A stretch of 64,000 nucleotides of DNA from the NCBI RefSeq assembly GCF_900105985.1, contig NZ_FNUB01000005.1:868001-932000 (forward strand), in the 5' to 3' direction. Source of the DNA: Tenacibaculum sp. MAR_2010_89. GTDB taxonomy: Bacteria; Bacteroidota; Bacteroidia; Flavobacteriales; Flavobacteriaceae. A program made the translations under genes and the position numbers. Shown piece by piece: positions 56,801 through 64,000 of the stretch (position 1 is its first letter; each line of letters begins with the position of its first letter). Below the pieces are notes generated by a model. The model was given only the letters and a program-made list of their open reading frames with translations, was not told where the DNA came from and did no database searches.

Positions 56801-59800
56801 ATGGAAATATAGAATTTTTTGGTAGAACTGATGATCAGGTTAAAGTTAGAGGGTATCGTATAGAATTAGGAGAGATAGAGGCAGTTTTATCAATGCATTC
56901 TGTAATTAAGAACAATTGTGTATTAGCTGTTAGTGATACTGAAGGTACTAAAAGGCTGGTAGGTTATATAGTAAAAGAAGGTCTTGTTGAGAATGAGGAA
57001 ATAGAAACTTATTTAAAAACAAAGCTTCCTGAATATATGGTTCCAACAACTTGGGTAAGTTTAGAAAAAATGCCATTAACAAGTAATGGTAAAATTGATA
57101 AAAAGAGTTTAGAGAAAATCGAATTATCTGGTATATCTCAACAAGAATATGTGGCTCCAAGAAATAAGATTGAAGTAAAACTTGTTAAAATATGGGAAGA
57201 GTTATTAGAAATAGATAAAATAGGAATACACAATAACTTTTTTGAGCTAGGAGGTCATTCATTATTGGCAACACGATTAGTTTCTATGATTCGTAGTGAA
57301 TTAAAATTAGAAGTAAAAATCAAAGCTATTTTTGAACATACAACTATTGCTAATTTAAGTATTCATTTAGCTGAATCATCAAAAACACTCTTACCAGCAT
57401 TAGTAGTTCAAGAAAAAACAAACGATATACCATTATCATTTAGCCAAGAACGTTTATGGTTTTTAGATCAGTTACAAGGAAGTGCTGAATATCATATACC
57501 TATAGTACTTAGATTAAAAGGAAAATTGAGTATAGAGAATATTGAAAAATCATTAAAAACTGTTATTGAAAGACACGAGGTTTTAAGAGCGGTAATATAT
57601 GCTAAAGAAGGTGTTGGCTATCAACAATTTTTAGAATCAGAAAAATGGAATTTAATCACACATTTATTAGATGAAAAAAATGAAGAGGAAGTAATAACTT
57701 CATTTTTAGAAGAACCATTTAATTTATCGGAAGATTTTATGCTTCGTGCCTGTCTATATAATCTTGGAGATAATAATTATGTTCTAGCTTGTGTAATTCA
57801 TCATATTGCTAGTGATGGATGGTCTCAAGGTGTTTTAGTGTCAGAATTTATGAGCACATATAAAATACTACAAATCAAAGAAGAGCCAGTATTACCAAAG
57901 TTGAAAATTCAATATTCAGATTATGCTCTTTGGGAACGAAAATATATTGAAGGAGAAATTTTAGATACTCAATTGTCATATTGGGGAAATAAATTAAAAG
58001 ATATTACACCTTTAATATTACCAACGGATTATATACGACCATCAATACAAAGTAAAGAAGGAACTGCAATTCAGTATCAGTTAGATAAAGATTTAACAAA
58101 AGCTTTAGTTGATTTTAGTAAAAAAGAGGATGTTACTTTATTTATGACATTGCTGGCAGGATTTAAAGTTTTACTATCTAGGTACAGCGGTCAAGAAGAT
58201 ATTTGTATTGGAACAACAATAGCCAATAGAACACAGTCTGACGTGGAAGATATGATTGGCTTTTTTGCAAATACATTAGCATTAAGAACTGATTTAAAAG
58301 GAGCTTTGACTTTTACAGAAATTTTATCTAGAGTTAAAGAAACAACTTTAGAGGGTTATGAGCATCAGCAAACACCTTTTGAAAAGGTTGTAGATCGTGT
58401 TGTTGATGATAGAGATATGAGTATGAGTCCAATATTCCAAGTGTTGTTTACACTTCAAAATACTCCGGAAGAAAAAGAAGAAATAGAACTAGAAGGAATA
58501 ACTTTTTCACCATATGAATACGAAGCGAATACATCACAGTTTGATTTAAATTTAACAATAGAAGAAAATGAATTAGGATTGTCGTTAGATATGGAGTATT
58601 GCACTGATTTGTTTAAAGAAGAAACAATTAATCGCTTTTTGCTTCATTATCAAGAGTTGTTGAAAAATATAATTACTGGTGCTGATCAAGAGGTAAATAA
58701 ATTGTCTTTTTTAACAAAAGAAGAAGAGCATCAATTATTACATATTTTTAATGATACGCATGTAAATTATCCTTTAGATAAAACATTTGTTGAGCTCTTT
58801 GAGGAACAGGTTCAAAAAGCGCCAAACTCTATAGCGGTTTCTTTTGGAGAAAAGAAAATTACATATAAAGAGTTAGATCAAGAAACCAATCAATTAGGAT
58901 ATTACTTAGAAAGTATAGGAGTTAAAGAAAATGATTTAGTAGGAATATGTTTAGATCGTTCTGAAAATATGCTGATAGGTATATTAGGAATCTTAAAAGC
59001 TAAAGGAGCATACGTACCAATGAAACCAGATTTTCCTGAGGCACGAATAGAGCATATATTTGAAGACGCTCAATGCAATGTAATATTGGTAGATGAGAAA
59101 GGAAAGGATGCTGTTGGTGAGTTGTCGAATAAAATAAACATGGTAATGCTATCAGAAAGTGATAAAATATACCAAAGTCAACCTCAAGTACCGCTAAAAG
59201 TAAAAAGCAAGCCATCTTCATTAGGATATGTCATTTATACATCTGGAAGTACAGGAAAACCCAAAGGAGCAATGATTACGCAGCAAGGAATGTTAAATCA
59301 TTTACTTCTTATGATAGATGAATTAGAAATGGATGCTACTAGTGTAGTTGCATTTACAGCACCATTTACTTTTGATATTTCTGTTTGGCAAATGTTAAGT
59401 GGTTTGTTATGTGGAGGTAAAATAGAAGTGTATAGTGAGCGTCAAATATCTGATCCATTCATATTACAAGAGTCATTATACAATGAAAATGTTAGCATAC
59501 TTCAATTAGTACCTTCATATGTTTCTGAGTTGTTAAATGCTAATTCAGAAAAGAAGCTAGAAAAATTAAAATATTTCTTAGTAACAGGTGAAGCTGTTCA
59601 GTATTCATTATTATCTAAGTGGTTTGAGTATTATCCATCTGTAGCAGTTGTAAATGCTTATGGCCCAGCTGAAGCTGCTGATGATGTAAGTTTACATATT
59701 ATGAGAGAATTACCTAGTGAAGGAATTGTTTCAATAGGTAAACCTGTAGCAAATATGCAGTTGTATATTGTGGATACTTCAAGTAATTTATGTGCTTTAG

Positions 59801-61362
59801 GAGTTGTTGGTGAAATATGGGTAGGAGGTATTGGAGTTGGACAAGGTTATATTAATGATAAAGAAAGAACAGTAAAAAGCTTTATTGAAAATCCTTTTAT
59901 AAAGTCAGAAAGTAAAGTATATAAAACTGGTGATTTAGGAAGGTGGTTACCAGATGGAACTATAGAGTTTTTAGGAAGACAAGACGATCAAATAAAAATT
60001 AGAGGATATCGTATTGAGTTAGGAGAAATAGAAAATATATTATCACAAGAACCTACAGTTAACAGTTGTTGCGTTATAGCTAAGCCAGATTCTTTAGGAA
60101 ATAATAGATTAGTTAGTTATGTTGTAACTGAAGGGAATTTTGATAGACTATCAATACAGAATTATTTAAAAACCAAGCTTCCTGATTATATGGTTCCACA
60201 AGTTTGGGTAAATTTAAATGAAATGCCATTAACTAAAAATGGTAAAATTGATAAAAAAGAGTTACCAGAACCAATAGTTTCTTCTGCTTCTGCAATTGAT
60301 GATGAAGGACCAAGAAATGAAATAGAAGAAAAATTAATAGTTATTTGGCAAGAATTATTAGAAGTTGAAAAAGTTGGGATCAATGATAGTTTTTTTGAAC
60401 TTGGCGGGCATTCAATACTAGCAATTCAAATGGTAGTTAGGATGAATGATGTATTACCAAGAGAAATAACGATTGCACATATATTTGAATATCCAAGTAT
60501 AGCTTCTTTGCGTGAATATTATGCAACCGACGTTGAGTTTAAAAAAGATGTTTTAGTTGCTTTACAAAAAGAAGGAACAATGAAACCAATATTTTGTGCA
60601 CCACCAGCTGGAGGAGACTCGATGGGATATTCTAAGTTGTCAAAACAATTAGGTAATGAACAGCCTTTGTATGGATTTCAATGCCCTGGTTTAGATGGGA
60701 AAACGCCTTACATAGAAACTGTAGAGGAACTTGCTACTTTGTTTATAAATGAAATGCAAAGTGTTGATTCTGAAGGGCCGTATCGTTTAGCAGGCTATTC
60801 TTTTGGAGGTGATATTATTTATGAGATGATGCAACAATTGTATCGTAATGGGTTTGAAGTAGAAGAGTTGTTTGTATTTGAAGCTGTAGCACCAGATTTT
60901 ATTGAGGAAGATGAATTAGATGATAAAGCGTTTAATCAAGTAGCACACTTTTTAGTAGAGGAAATAAACGGGTTATTTGATACTAATATTGAAGTTGATA
61001 GTAAAATGTTAAGGGGGAAAACAAAAGAAGAACAATTAGAAATTGTTTTTGATTTGGCTAAAGAGTCTCCAAACTTAGAGGCTATTGAAGAGCAAATGCG
61101 AGGTAGAGTTAATGTTTTTATAGCGAATAACTTATCTAATTATATTCCTAAGGATATAGAAAAGAGAGATGTGCCTGTGTATGTATTTAAAACTATAGAA
61201 GAAGGCATAGAAGGAGAACTTGGCTGGCAAAAATTCATGGATAGAGAGGTAACGGTATTTTCGGTTCCTGGTGATCATGGAACGATGTTAGAAGAACCGC
61301 ATGTTCAATCGATAGCAACTCACATGAAGCAACTTTCTGTAAAAGAATTTGTAACTGCTTAA
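50845..61362 (+). CDS. NRPS 2: docking-(C-A-PCP)x3-TE lipopeptide synthetase
   Basis: A protein of 3505 residues. It opens with a TubC-like docking domain (~1-60), suited to receive the C-terminal tail of NRPS 1. Then C4 ~71-500 (HHIILDGWS at 204), expected to be DCL type because the donor ends in an E domain; A4; PCP4, S1113; C5 ~1170-1600 (HH 1294); A5; PCP5, S2139; C6 ~2196-2625 (HH 2319); A6; PCP6, S3190; thioesterase ~3246-3505 with GYSFGG (S3319). Pocket codes: A4 DIWEMVADDK (Dab-like, as A1/A3); A5 DAWTIAAICK, identical to the GrsA Phe code; A6 DIWQLTADDK, uncertain, possibly Dab. No E domain follows A5, so Phe should stay L unless C6 is a dual domain. The gene starts 23 bp after NRPS 1. 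Confidence 0.9.
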   Translation: MKNFIIKLQGLHLFLVEKNGELSLNMDKEKFNKDPYDFNEDPEGIIPFMKNNKLELIAYLKEKHKKPEAIYKLSPLQEGLLFHKLYDEDSSAYVDQLVVDLPSELNLNAFESSWNYVIQNHTILRSCFLYEEFSIPVQCVYKDVTMPFTVEDYSSFSPTKQDKKLATFLEDDLKKGFVFTEAPLLRVAIIKISDSSYKMVFTSHHIILDGWSLSILLEEFLETYECLVKGNSVPHRKEEQYEDYIKYIAERNIFDEEKFWKTYLNELTSPCLLPFSKSISSNKEIGKAKENVLIIDADFTERLTKYAKQNHLTINTLVQGAWALLLSKYTGDLDVVFGVTVSGRPAELENSEDRIGLYINTLPLYAKLEEGALVLDWLKSLQLGHMKSREHQYTNLADIQRFSGIQGDLFNSILVFENYPISEALKEEDSILDIGNIMVQEQTNYPLTIDVNLGGKELNIQFSYNVALFDASTIMMIQNHFNTVLHQIIENQDKKISEVSILTTEEEDLLLGRVANSEGVNFNPKEQDLGNTLPINVHFEKIVEKHSTSIAVIDKEVTWNYEELNSYANQIAHQLLTIGVKEEKSVGVYLDRSGEFISCMLGILKSGGVYTPLDTQNPSSRIEKMLSENEFSVLITSSALLSGLTKVSLSNVIVIDELPTHLLDSIEVQGINVYDSLAIEKQAIVNPLNVNRMDSWAYVLYTSGSTGAPKGAITRHDGAMNHLLAEYKLLELADGFRFLQSAGIGSDISVWQILGPLLKGGASVIVDKYELLDYESLLETITRTKVSLVEFVPTYMWGLLSYIKESKRAIALTTLKWIMLVGEAIPVGLVNDLRSIYPEIRLLNAYGPCEASDDVIQFEITEDFPESQSRVPIGRVIPNMNVAILDDNLQLCPIGVTGELCVSGVGVGAGYLGLPERTSQSFIPNPYPDLLGDVLYKTGDLGRWLPDGNIEFLGREDHQVKIRGHRVELEGIASVLRKPESIEDIHVLVYKDEADKELLLCFVVLSTIGLNHDEGSITELLHELSKSELPTYMHPSQYCIVEEFPQNLSDKVDAKKLLSIYESEFSGERSIQINNYVSPRNELEEHLVNIWQELLGVSQVGVYDNFFELGGHSLLATRLVSTIRRELELEIAIKDVFVYSTINDLGIHLSKKSEGVLLPVIVSHRKEGRTQLSFSQERLWFLDQLQGSIEYHMPVVLKLKGKIDASILEMTLKTIIERHEVLRTVIKSENGIGFQEVISSENWHLPESNLEKESVEKTISNFMESPFDLENDYMLRAKIYHLEDDQCLLAMVFHHIASDGWSEGILITEFEEIYNSLKLNKNTELQSLELQYADYAVWQREYIEGVVLDKQLTYWEEKLKGITSLSLPTDYPRPSIQSTEGYSVDFKLDKEVSKAVKELCKEEGVTLFMVLLAAFKVLLSKYSGQEDVCVGTPIANRTQSELEGMIGFFVNTLALRTDLSNNPSFKEVLKAVKSTTLEGYDNQLASFEKVVDRVVDTRDMSMSPLFQVLFILQNTPQDSEIKLEELSVSDYEYKEVTSQFDITLNVEEQASDIILSMGYCTALFKEETIKSMLVHYQELLRSIITNKNQSINKLSILTTAEENELKINFNNTSVDSPKEKTLVDLFRENVGRTPNKEAIIFEGVSLTYKQLDEESNRLANYILSKHKVALEDLIVVKLERSNDLIISFLAVLKTGAAYLPIDPNYPQERISYIEKDSKSTIVIDKEFLDLFKEEKANYLSSAPEIEITKKSLAYVIYTSGSTGNPKGVMIEHKGIVNTVYTQIDALNINEKTHCLQFASSSFDASIWEIFLPLLSGAKLFIIEEDKKSDLDYFANYLSENNITIATLPPAFVKLMPIDSLRSLEVLITAGEQAPIDEALEFVNKGGKYINAYGPTETSICATTFQDDFTDKIPIGKPIGNTSAYILSDTQQLLPKGVVGELCIGGAGLARGYIDREELTEEKFIANPFVKGERIYRTGDLAKWLPDGNIEFFGRTDDQVKVRGYRIELGEIEAVLSMHSVIKNNCVLAVSDTEGTKRLVGYIVKEGLVENEEIETYLKTKLPEYMVPTTWVSLEKMPLTSNGKIDKKSLEKIELSGISQQEYVAPRNKIEVKLVKIWEELLEIDKIGIHNNFFELGGHSLLATRLVSMIRSELKLEVKIKAIFEHTTIANLSIHLAESSKTLLPALVVQEKTNDIPLSFSQERLWFLDQLQGSAEYHIPIVLRLKGKLSIENIEKSLKTVIERHEVLRAVIYAKEGVGYQQFLESEKWNLITHLLDEKNEEEVITSFLEEPFNLSEDFMLRACLYNLGDNNYVLACVIHHIASDGWSQGVLVSEFMSTYKILQIKEEPVLPKLKIQYSDYALWERKYIEGEILDTQLSYWGNKLKDITPLILPTDYIRPSIQSKEGTAIQYQLDKDLTKALVDFSKKEDVTLFMTLLAGFKVLLSRYSGQEDICIGTTIANRTQSDVEDMIGFFANTLALRTDLKGALTFTEILSRVKETTLEGYEHQQTPFEKVVDRVVDDRDMSMSPIFQVLFTLQNTPEEKEEIELEGITFSPYEYEANTSQFDLNLTIEENELGLSLDMEYCTDLFKEETINRFLLHYQELLKNIITGADQEVNKLSFLTKEEEHQLLHIFNDTHVNYPLDKTFVELFEEQVQKAPNSIAVSFGEKKITYKELDQETNQLGYYLESIGVKENDLVGICLDRSENMLIGILGILKAKGAYVPMKPDFPEARIEHIFEDAQCNVILVDEKGKDAVGELSNKINMVMLSESDKIYQSQPQVPLKVKSKPSSLGYVIYTSGSTGKPKGAMITQQGMLNHLLLMIDELEMDATSVVAFTAPFTFDISVWQMLSGLLCGGKIEVYSERQISDPFILQESLYNENVSILQLVPSYVSELLNANSEKKLEKLKYFLVTGEAVQYSLLSKWFEYYPSVAVVNAYGPAEAADDVSLHIMRELPSEGIVSIGKPVANMQLYIVDTSSNLCALGVVGEIWVGGIGVGQGYINDKERTVKSFIENPFIKSESKVYKTGDLGRWLPDGTIEFLGRQDDQIKIRGYRIELGEIENILSQEPTVNSCCVIAKPDSLGNNRLVSYVVTEGNFDRLSIQNYLKTKLPDYMVPQVWVNLNEMPLTKNGKIDKKELPEPIVSSASAIDDEGPRNEIEEKLIVIWQELLEVEKVGINDSFFELGGHSILAIQMVVRMNDVLPREITIAHIFEYPSIASLREYYATDVEFKKDVLVALQKEGTMKPIFCAPPAGGDSMGYSKLSKQLGNEQPLYGFQCPGLDGKTPYIETVEELATLFINEMQSVDSEGPYRLAGYSFGGDIIYEMMQQLYRNGFEVEELFVFEAVAPDFIEEDELDDKAFNQVAHFLVEEINGLFDTNIEVDSKMLRGKTKEEQLEIVFDLAKESPNLEAIEEQMRGRVNVFIANNLSNYIPKDIEKRDVPVYVFKTIEEGIEGELGWQKFMDREVTVFSVPGDHGTMLEEPHVQSIATHMKQLSVKEFVTA
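52347..54176 (+). repeat. Near-identical A-PCP tract, copy in module 4
   Basis: Partner of 47401-49230, covering A4 and the first half of PCP4. The copies diverge just after ELGG: copy 1 continues GDS (E-coupled PCP), copy 2 GHS (C-coupled PCP). Each A domain therefore keeps the carrier type its downstream partner needs. Confidence 0.9.
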
Positions 61363-61411
61363 TTAAAAAAGCAAAATTGTTTTTTACTAATTCTTTCTGA
61401 TTTTTTAAATA

Positions 61412-62728
61412 ATGAAAAAATATTTCTTGTATTTAGGCCTAATAATGTTTTCATTATTAGGTACTGAATTAACTGATTTTTGTTTAGGTGTTTGGGTGCT
61501 TAAACAACCAAACCCGTCAATTACATCTTATTCATTTATTTGGTTTTTTGAAGAAGCTCCAGCAGTTTTGTTAGCTCCATTTATAGGTAGTTTAGTTGAT
61601 AGGTGGAGTAAAAAGAAAATGATTATTTATGGGCAGGTAGTAGCTGGTATTGGTACTCTTATATTGATGTTATTATATAACAGAGGAGAGCTGAAACCTT
61701 GGCATATTATGATAGTTTCTGGTATAGGCTCTATTGCAAGTATGTTTGTTTTTACTGCTTTCTATGTTGCTACTACAGCTTTAGTACCTAAAAGTAAATT
61801 AGTAAATGCTCAAGGAATATCATTAGGTTTATTTGGTTTAATAAATGTTGGGGTTCCTATGGCTGCTCCTGCATTGTATAGGCTAATGGGAATGGATAAA
61901 GTTTTTTTGATAGATATCGTTACTTTTTCTGTAGCTATACTTGTTTTTTTTATGATACAGTTTGTGGTTGTTGAAAAAACAGAAGAAAAATTTAATATGA
62001 AAAACGACTGGAAGCTAGTGAAAGGCTTCTTGGTTGAGCGACAAGGACTTATTAAGTTACTAGCGTTCTTTTTTATTATTCATTTTTTAATTGGTTTAGT
62101 ACAAGTATTGTTCACTCCTTTAATATTAGATTTTGCCGATGAATATGCTGTTTCAACGATAATGACAATAGTAAGTTTAGGTATGATTGTAGGTGCCTTA
62201 ATAATGGGAGGAGTAAAGAAATTTAAAAAGCCTATTCAAAAAATTATGTACGCCAATATTTTTGCTGGAATTCTTATAGCTTGTTTATGGACAAGCGTGA
62301 ATACATATGGTTTAGCAATATTAGGAATGTCAATAATTATACTATTTACAATTTCAGATGTTATAAATGAAGCATTTTATTTAGCAATTGCCCCTGTAAA
62401 ATTAATTGGAAGATTAGGAGGTTTTGAAGAGTTATTAGTTGGTGCAGCTGGACCATTAGCTTTTTTATTATCCGGAGTATTGGTAGATACTTTAAAAAAT
62501 ATGGTTACAGCTTTTCCAAAAACAGTAGTTAATTATTTTCCAGGAACCAGTGTTACACTAGCTATTATAATTGTTTTTACTGTCTCTGGAGTTTTGCTCT
62601 TTTTGATTTCACTATGGTTTAGTAGAACAAAGTCAATAAAAAATCTAGATCTAATGTATGATATAGAGATGGATAAGAGTAGTCAAAAGAACAATGAAGA
62701 CAAAATAAAAAAGAGAACCAAAATATAG
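61412..62728 (+). CDS. MFS transporter, probable lipopeptide exporter
   Basis: A protein of 438 residues with about 12 hydrophobic segments, an MFS loop motif (GSLVDRWSKKKMIIYG) and a charged cytoplasmic C-terminal tail. It resembles the MFS_3/EntS and macrolide-efflux type of drug and siderophore exporters. It lies 49 bp after the thioesterase end of NRPS 2 on the same strand, so export of, or self-protection against, the lipopeptide is the likely role. The inner-membrane location is clear; the substrate is inferred from context. Confidence 0.82.
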   Translation: MKKYFLYLGLIMFSLLGTELTDFCLGVWVLKQPNPSITSYSFIWFFEEAPAVLLAPFIGSLVDRWSKKKMIIYGQVVAGIGTLILMLLYNRGELKPWHIMIVSGIGSIASMFVFTAFYVATTALVPKSKLVNAQGISLGLFGLINVGVPMAAPALYRLMGMDKVFLIDIVTFSVAILVFFMIQFVVVEKTEEKFNMKNDWKLVKGFLVERQGLIKLLAFFFIIHFLIGLVQVLFTPLILDFADEYAVSTIMTIVSLGMIVGALIMGGVKKFKKPIQKIMYANIFAGILIACLWTSVNTYGLAILGMSIIILFTISDVINEAFYLAIAPVKLIGRLGGFEELLVGAAGPLAFLLSGVLVDTLKNMVTAFPKTVVNYFPGTSVTLAIIIVFTVSGVLLFLISLWFSRTKSIKNLDLMYDIEMDKSSQKNNEDKIKKRTKI

Positions 62729-62799
62729 ATAAAGAAAAAGAAGTAGCATTCGCTAACACTTTAGATTAAAAAGACAAATAACTAAATAATTAAATAATA

Positions 62800-63714
62800 A
62801 TGGATAAGATAGAAGAATTAAAAAAACTAAAGTCTTTTCAACACATTCCTATTGAAAAAAATATGAATAGAAGTATTTTTTATAAGGAATATGTAAATAA
62901 AAATAAGCCTGTAGTAATAAGAGGAATGACAAATAAATGGAAAGCTCTGAATTGGGATTCCGAATACTTTAAATCAAAAGGAAAAGAGCAAGAAGTAGCT
63001 ATAAAAGTAGGAGATATAAGTGAAGGTAAAAAAGAAAAAATGCAGCTTAGTTCTTATGTGGAGCAGCTAGAGGAGTATGAGCAAAATCTTAAAATGGGGT
63101 TGAAGGCAACAAAGCCAGGGTATTTACATGACCTTCCTTTTTTTTACATGTTTCCAGAGTATTTATCTGATATAAATCCTTTTCCTAAAGAACTATTACC
63201 TAAATGGTACTGGTCTAAATGGCAAAACTATATTCAATTTTTTATGGGGTCAACAGGTAGTTTAACTCCATTGCATTTTGATACGCTATTGACAAATAAT
63301 TTATTCTTCCAGGTTGCAGGTAGAAAGAAATTTATATTGATAGAAGCAAACCAAAAAAAGGATTGCTATATGGAAGGATGGAGATGGGCAAAATTTGATC
63401 CTCAAAATCCAGATTATGAAAAGTTCCCTCAGGCAAAAGGGGTTAAGATAATGGAGGCAATATTAGAGCCTGGAGATATTCTTTTTATGCCTTCAGGAAT
63501 GCTTCATCAGGTACATGGATTAAGTCAATCGGTATCATTTAATATTGATTGGCATACTTCAAAAAGTGCAAGAAAAGGAGTGGCTACTTTATGGAAAGGA
63601 GCGCCTCTTAAAAATGTGTATTACAATGCATTAACATATGCAGGTCTTGGACTTAAAGTTCCAGAAAAAATTATTTTTCCACTTTATAAATCATATTTAA
63701 ATTATGTTAGTTAA
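62800..63714 (+). CDS. JmjC/cupin-8-type putative Fe(II)/2-oxoglutarate hydroxylase
   Basis: A protein of 304 residues. It has KPVVIRGMTNKWKALNWDSEYF near the N-terminus, TPLHFDTLLTNNLFFQVAGRKKFILI with the iron-binding HxD, and GDILFMPSGMLHQVHGLSQSVSFNIDW with the distal histidine. These are the marks of the cupin-8 (JmjC-like) dioxygenases, which hydroxylate amino-acid side chains or proteins. No signal peptide. In an NRPS cluster it may beta-hydroxylate an amino-acid precursor, a PCP-bound residue or the acyl chain; the target is unknown. The next gene begins the same way, so there are two in tandem. Confidence 0.8.
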   Translation: MDKIEELKKLKSFQHIPIEKNMNRSIFYKEYVNKNKPVVIRGMTNKWKALNWDSEYFKSKGKEQEVAIKVGDISEGKKEKMQLSSYVEQLEEYEQNLKMGLKATKPGYLHDLPFFYMFPEYLSDINPFPKELLPKWYWSKWQNYIQFFMGSTGSLTPLHFDTLLTNNLFFQVAGRKKFILIEANQKKDCYMEGWRWAKFDPQNPDYEKFPQAKGVKIMEAILEPGDILFMPSGMLHQVHGLSQSVSFNIDWHTSKSARKGVATLWKGAPLKNVYYNALTYAGLGLKVPEKIIFPLYKSYLNYVS

Positions 63715-63771
63715 TCTAATACTTCTTATAATCAGTTATTTAATAAATTATATCTAATCAAAAAAGAAAAA

Positions 63772-64000
63772 ATGAAAGTACCTAGAGTAAAAAGTATATC
63801 AGAAGAAAGTTTTATTGAAAACTATATCGTAGGAAATACACCAGTTATTGTGACTGATGGTATGGAAAACTGGGATATGGAAAAATTTACACCAGAATAT
63901 CTTATAAAGGAATTTGGTGATGAGAAAGTTCAGGTATATAATGACTTATTTGATTTACAAACTGTACAGTCATTAGAAAAGTATATCAATACTAACTTTT
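63772..64000 (+). CDS. Second JmjC/cupin-like protein (3' end outside window)
   Basis: ATG at 63772; 76 codons are visible and the frame stays open to the window edge. The visible part (NYIVGNTPVIVTDGMENWDMEKFTPEYLIKEFGDEKVQVYND) follows the N-terminal pattern of the preceding cupin-8 protein (KPVVIRGMTNKW, then DSEYF). The iron-binding motifs would lie beyond the edge, so catalytic competence cannot be judged. It shows that the cluster continues to the right. Confidence 0.7.
   Translation, partial: MKVPRVKSISEESFIENYIVGNTPVIVTDGMENWDMEKFTPEYLIKEFGDEKVQVYNDLFDLQTVQSLEKYINTNF

Noticed and set aside
37550..61362. Siderophore (pyoverdine-like) assembly line
   Set aside because: Dab-type codes and an acyl start also occur in pyoverdine synthetases, but there is no hydroxyornithine code, ornithine hydroxylase, TonB receptor or siderophore reductase in view, and the residue pattern fits a cationic lipopeptide better.
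1..64000. CRISPR arrays, tRNA or rRNA genes, insertion sequences
   Set aside because: No regularly spaced direct repeats, no cloverleaf or rRNA signatures and no transposase-like frames were seen on either strand.

Overview
The window is about 31% GC and looks like a marine member of the Flavobacteriaceae (Bacteroidota). The evidence is a type IX secretion sorting domain, promoter elements of the Bacteroidota form TAnnTTTG, a DnaE polymerase with a fused N-terminal proofreading exonuclease, a UpxY-type NusG paralogue, and a long lysine/alanine-rich tail on ribosomal protein S16. The genus cannot be fixed by eye; a Tenacibaculum-like organism is a guess.

Region 1 (1-16439) is the 3' end of an extracellular contractile injection system (eCIS) locus; the sheath, tube and baseplate genes lie to the left of the window. 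In order it holds the end of a baseplate-region protein, a 1708-residue eCIS-associated structural protein with PKD-like domains, the tape-measure protein, an eCIS-core (DUF4157) protein with a second metallopeptidase-like domain, a 1464-residue candidate payload ending in a nuclease-like domain, the AAA+ ATPase, and an M15-like peptidase. The two payload-type genes sit between the tape-measure and ATPase genes.

Region 2 (16485-33830) is mostly ordinary chromosome: a secreted beta-helix protein with a T9SS tail, dnaE, a cold-shock gene, rpsP-rimM, a GNAT enzyme, a PhnA-type protein, two tandem secreted tail-fibre-like paralogues, a 37-kDa nucleoid-associated protein, rnhB, a putative porin and small hypothetical genes.

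Region 3 (33831 to the right edge) is a nonribosomal lipopeptide cluster. A 930-bp gene-poor leader carries two copies of a structured element, followed by a UpxY/NusG-like antiterminator, a phosphopantetheinyl transferase, a diaminobutyrate aminotransferase, two giant NRPS genes, an MFS exporter and two JmjC/cupin-type putative hydroxylases, the second cut by the window edge. The NRPS line reads FAAL-ACP / C-A-PCP / C-A-PCP / C-A-PCP-E // docking-C-A-PCP / C-A-PCP / C-A-PCP-TE. Pocket residues read by hand give Dab-like, Thr, Dab-like (D), Dab-like, Phe, and an uncertain Dab-related residue. The predicted product is acyl-Dab-Thr-D-Dab-Dab-Phe-X, a cationic lipopeptide whose first four residues match the start of polymyxin A. 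This is the most interesting system in the window. The A domains of modules 3 and 4 lie in a nearly identical 1.83-kb duplicated tract, so the assembly line was recently remodelled by recombination or gene conversion.
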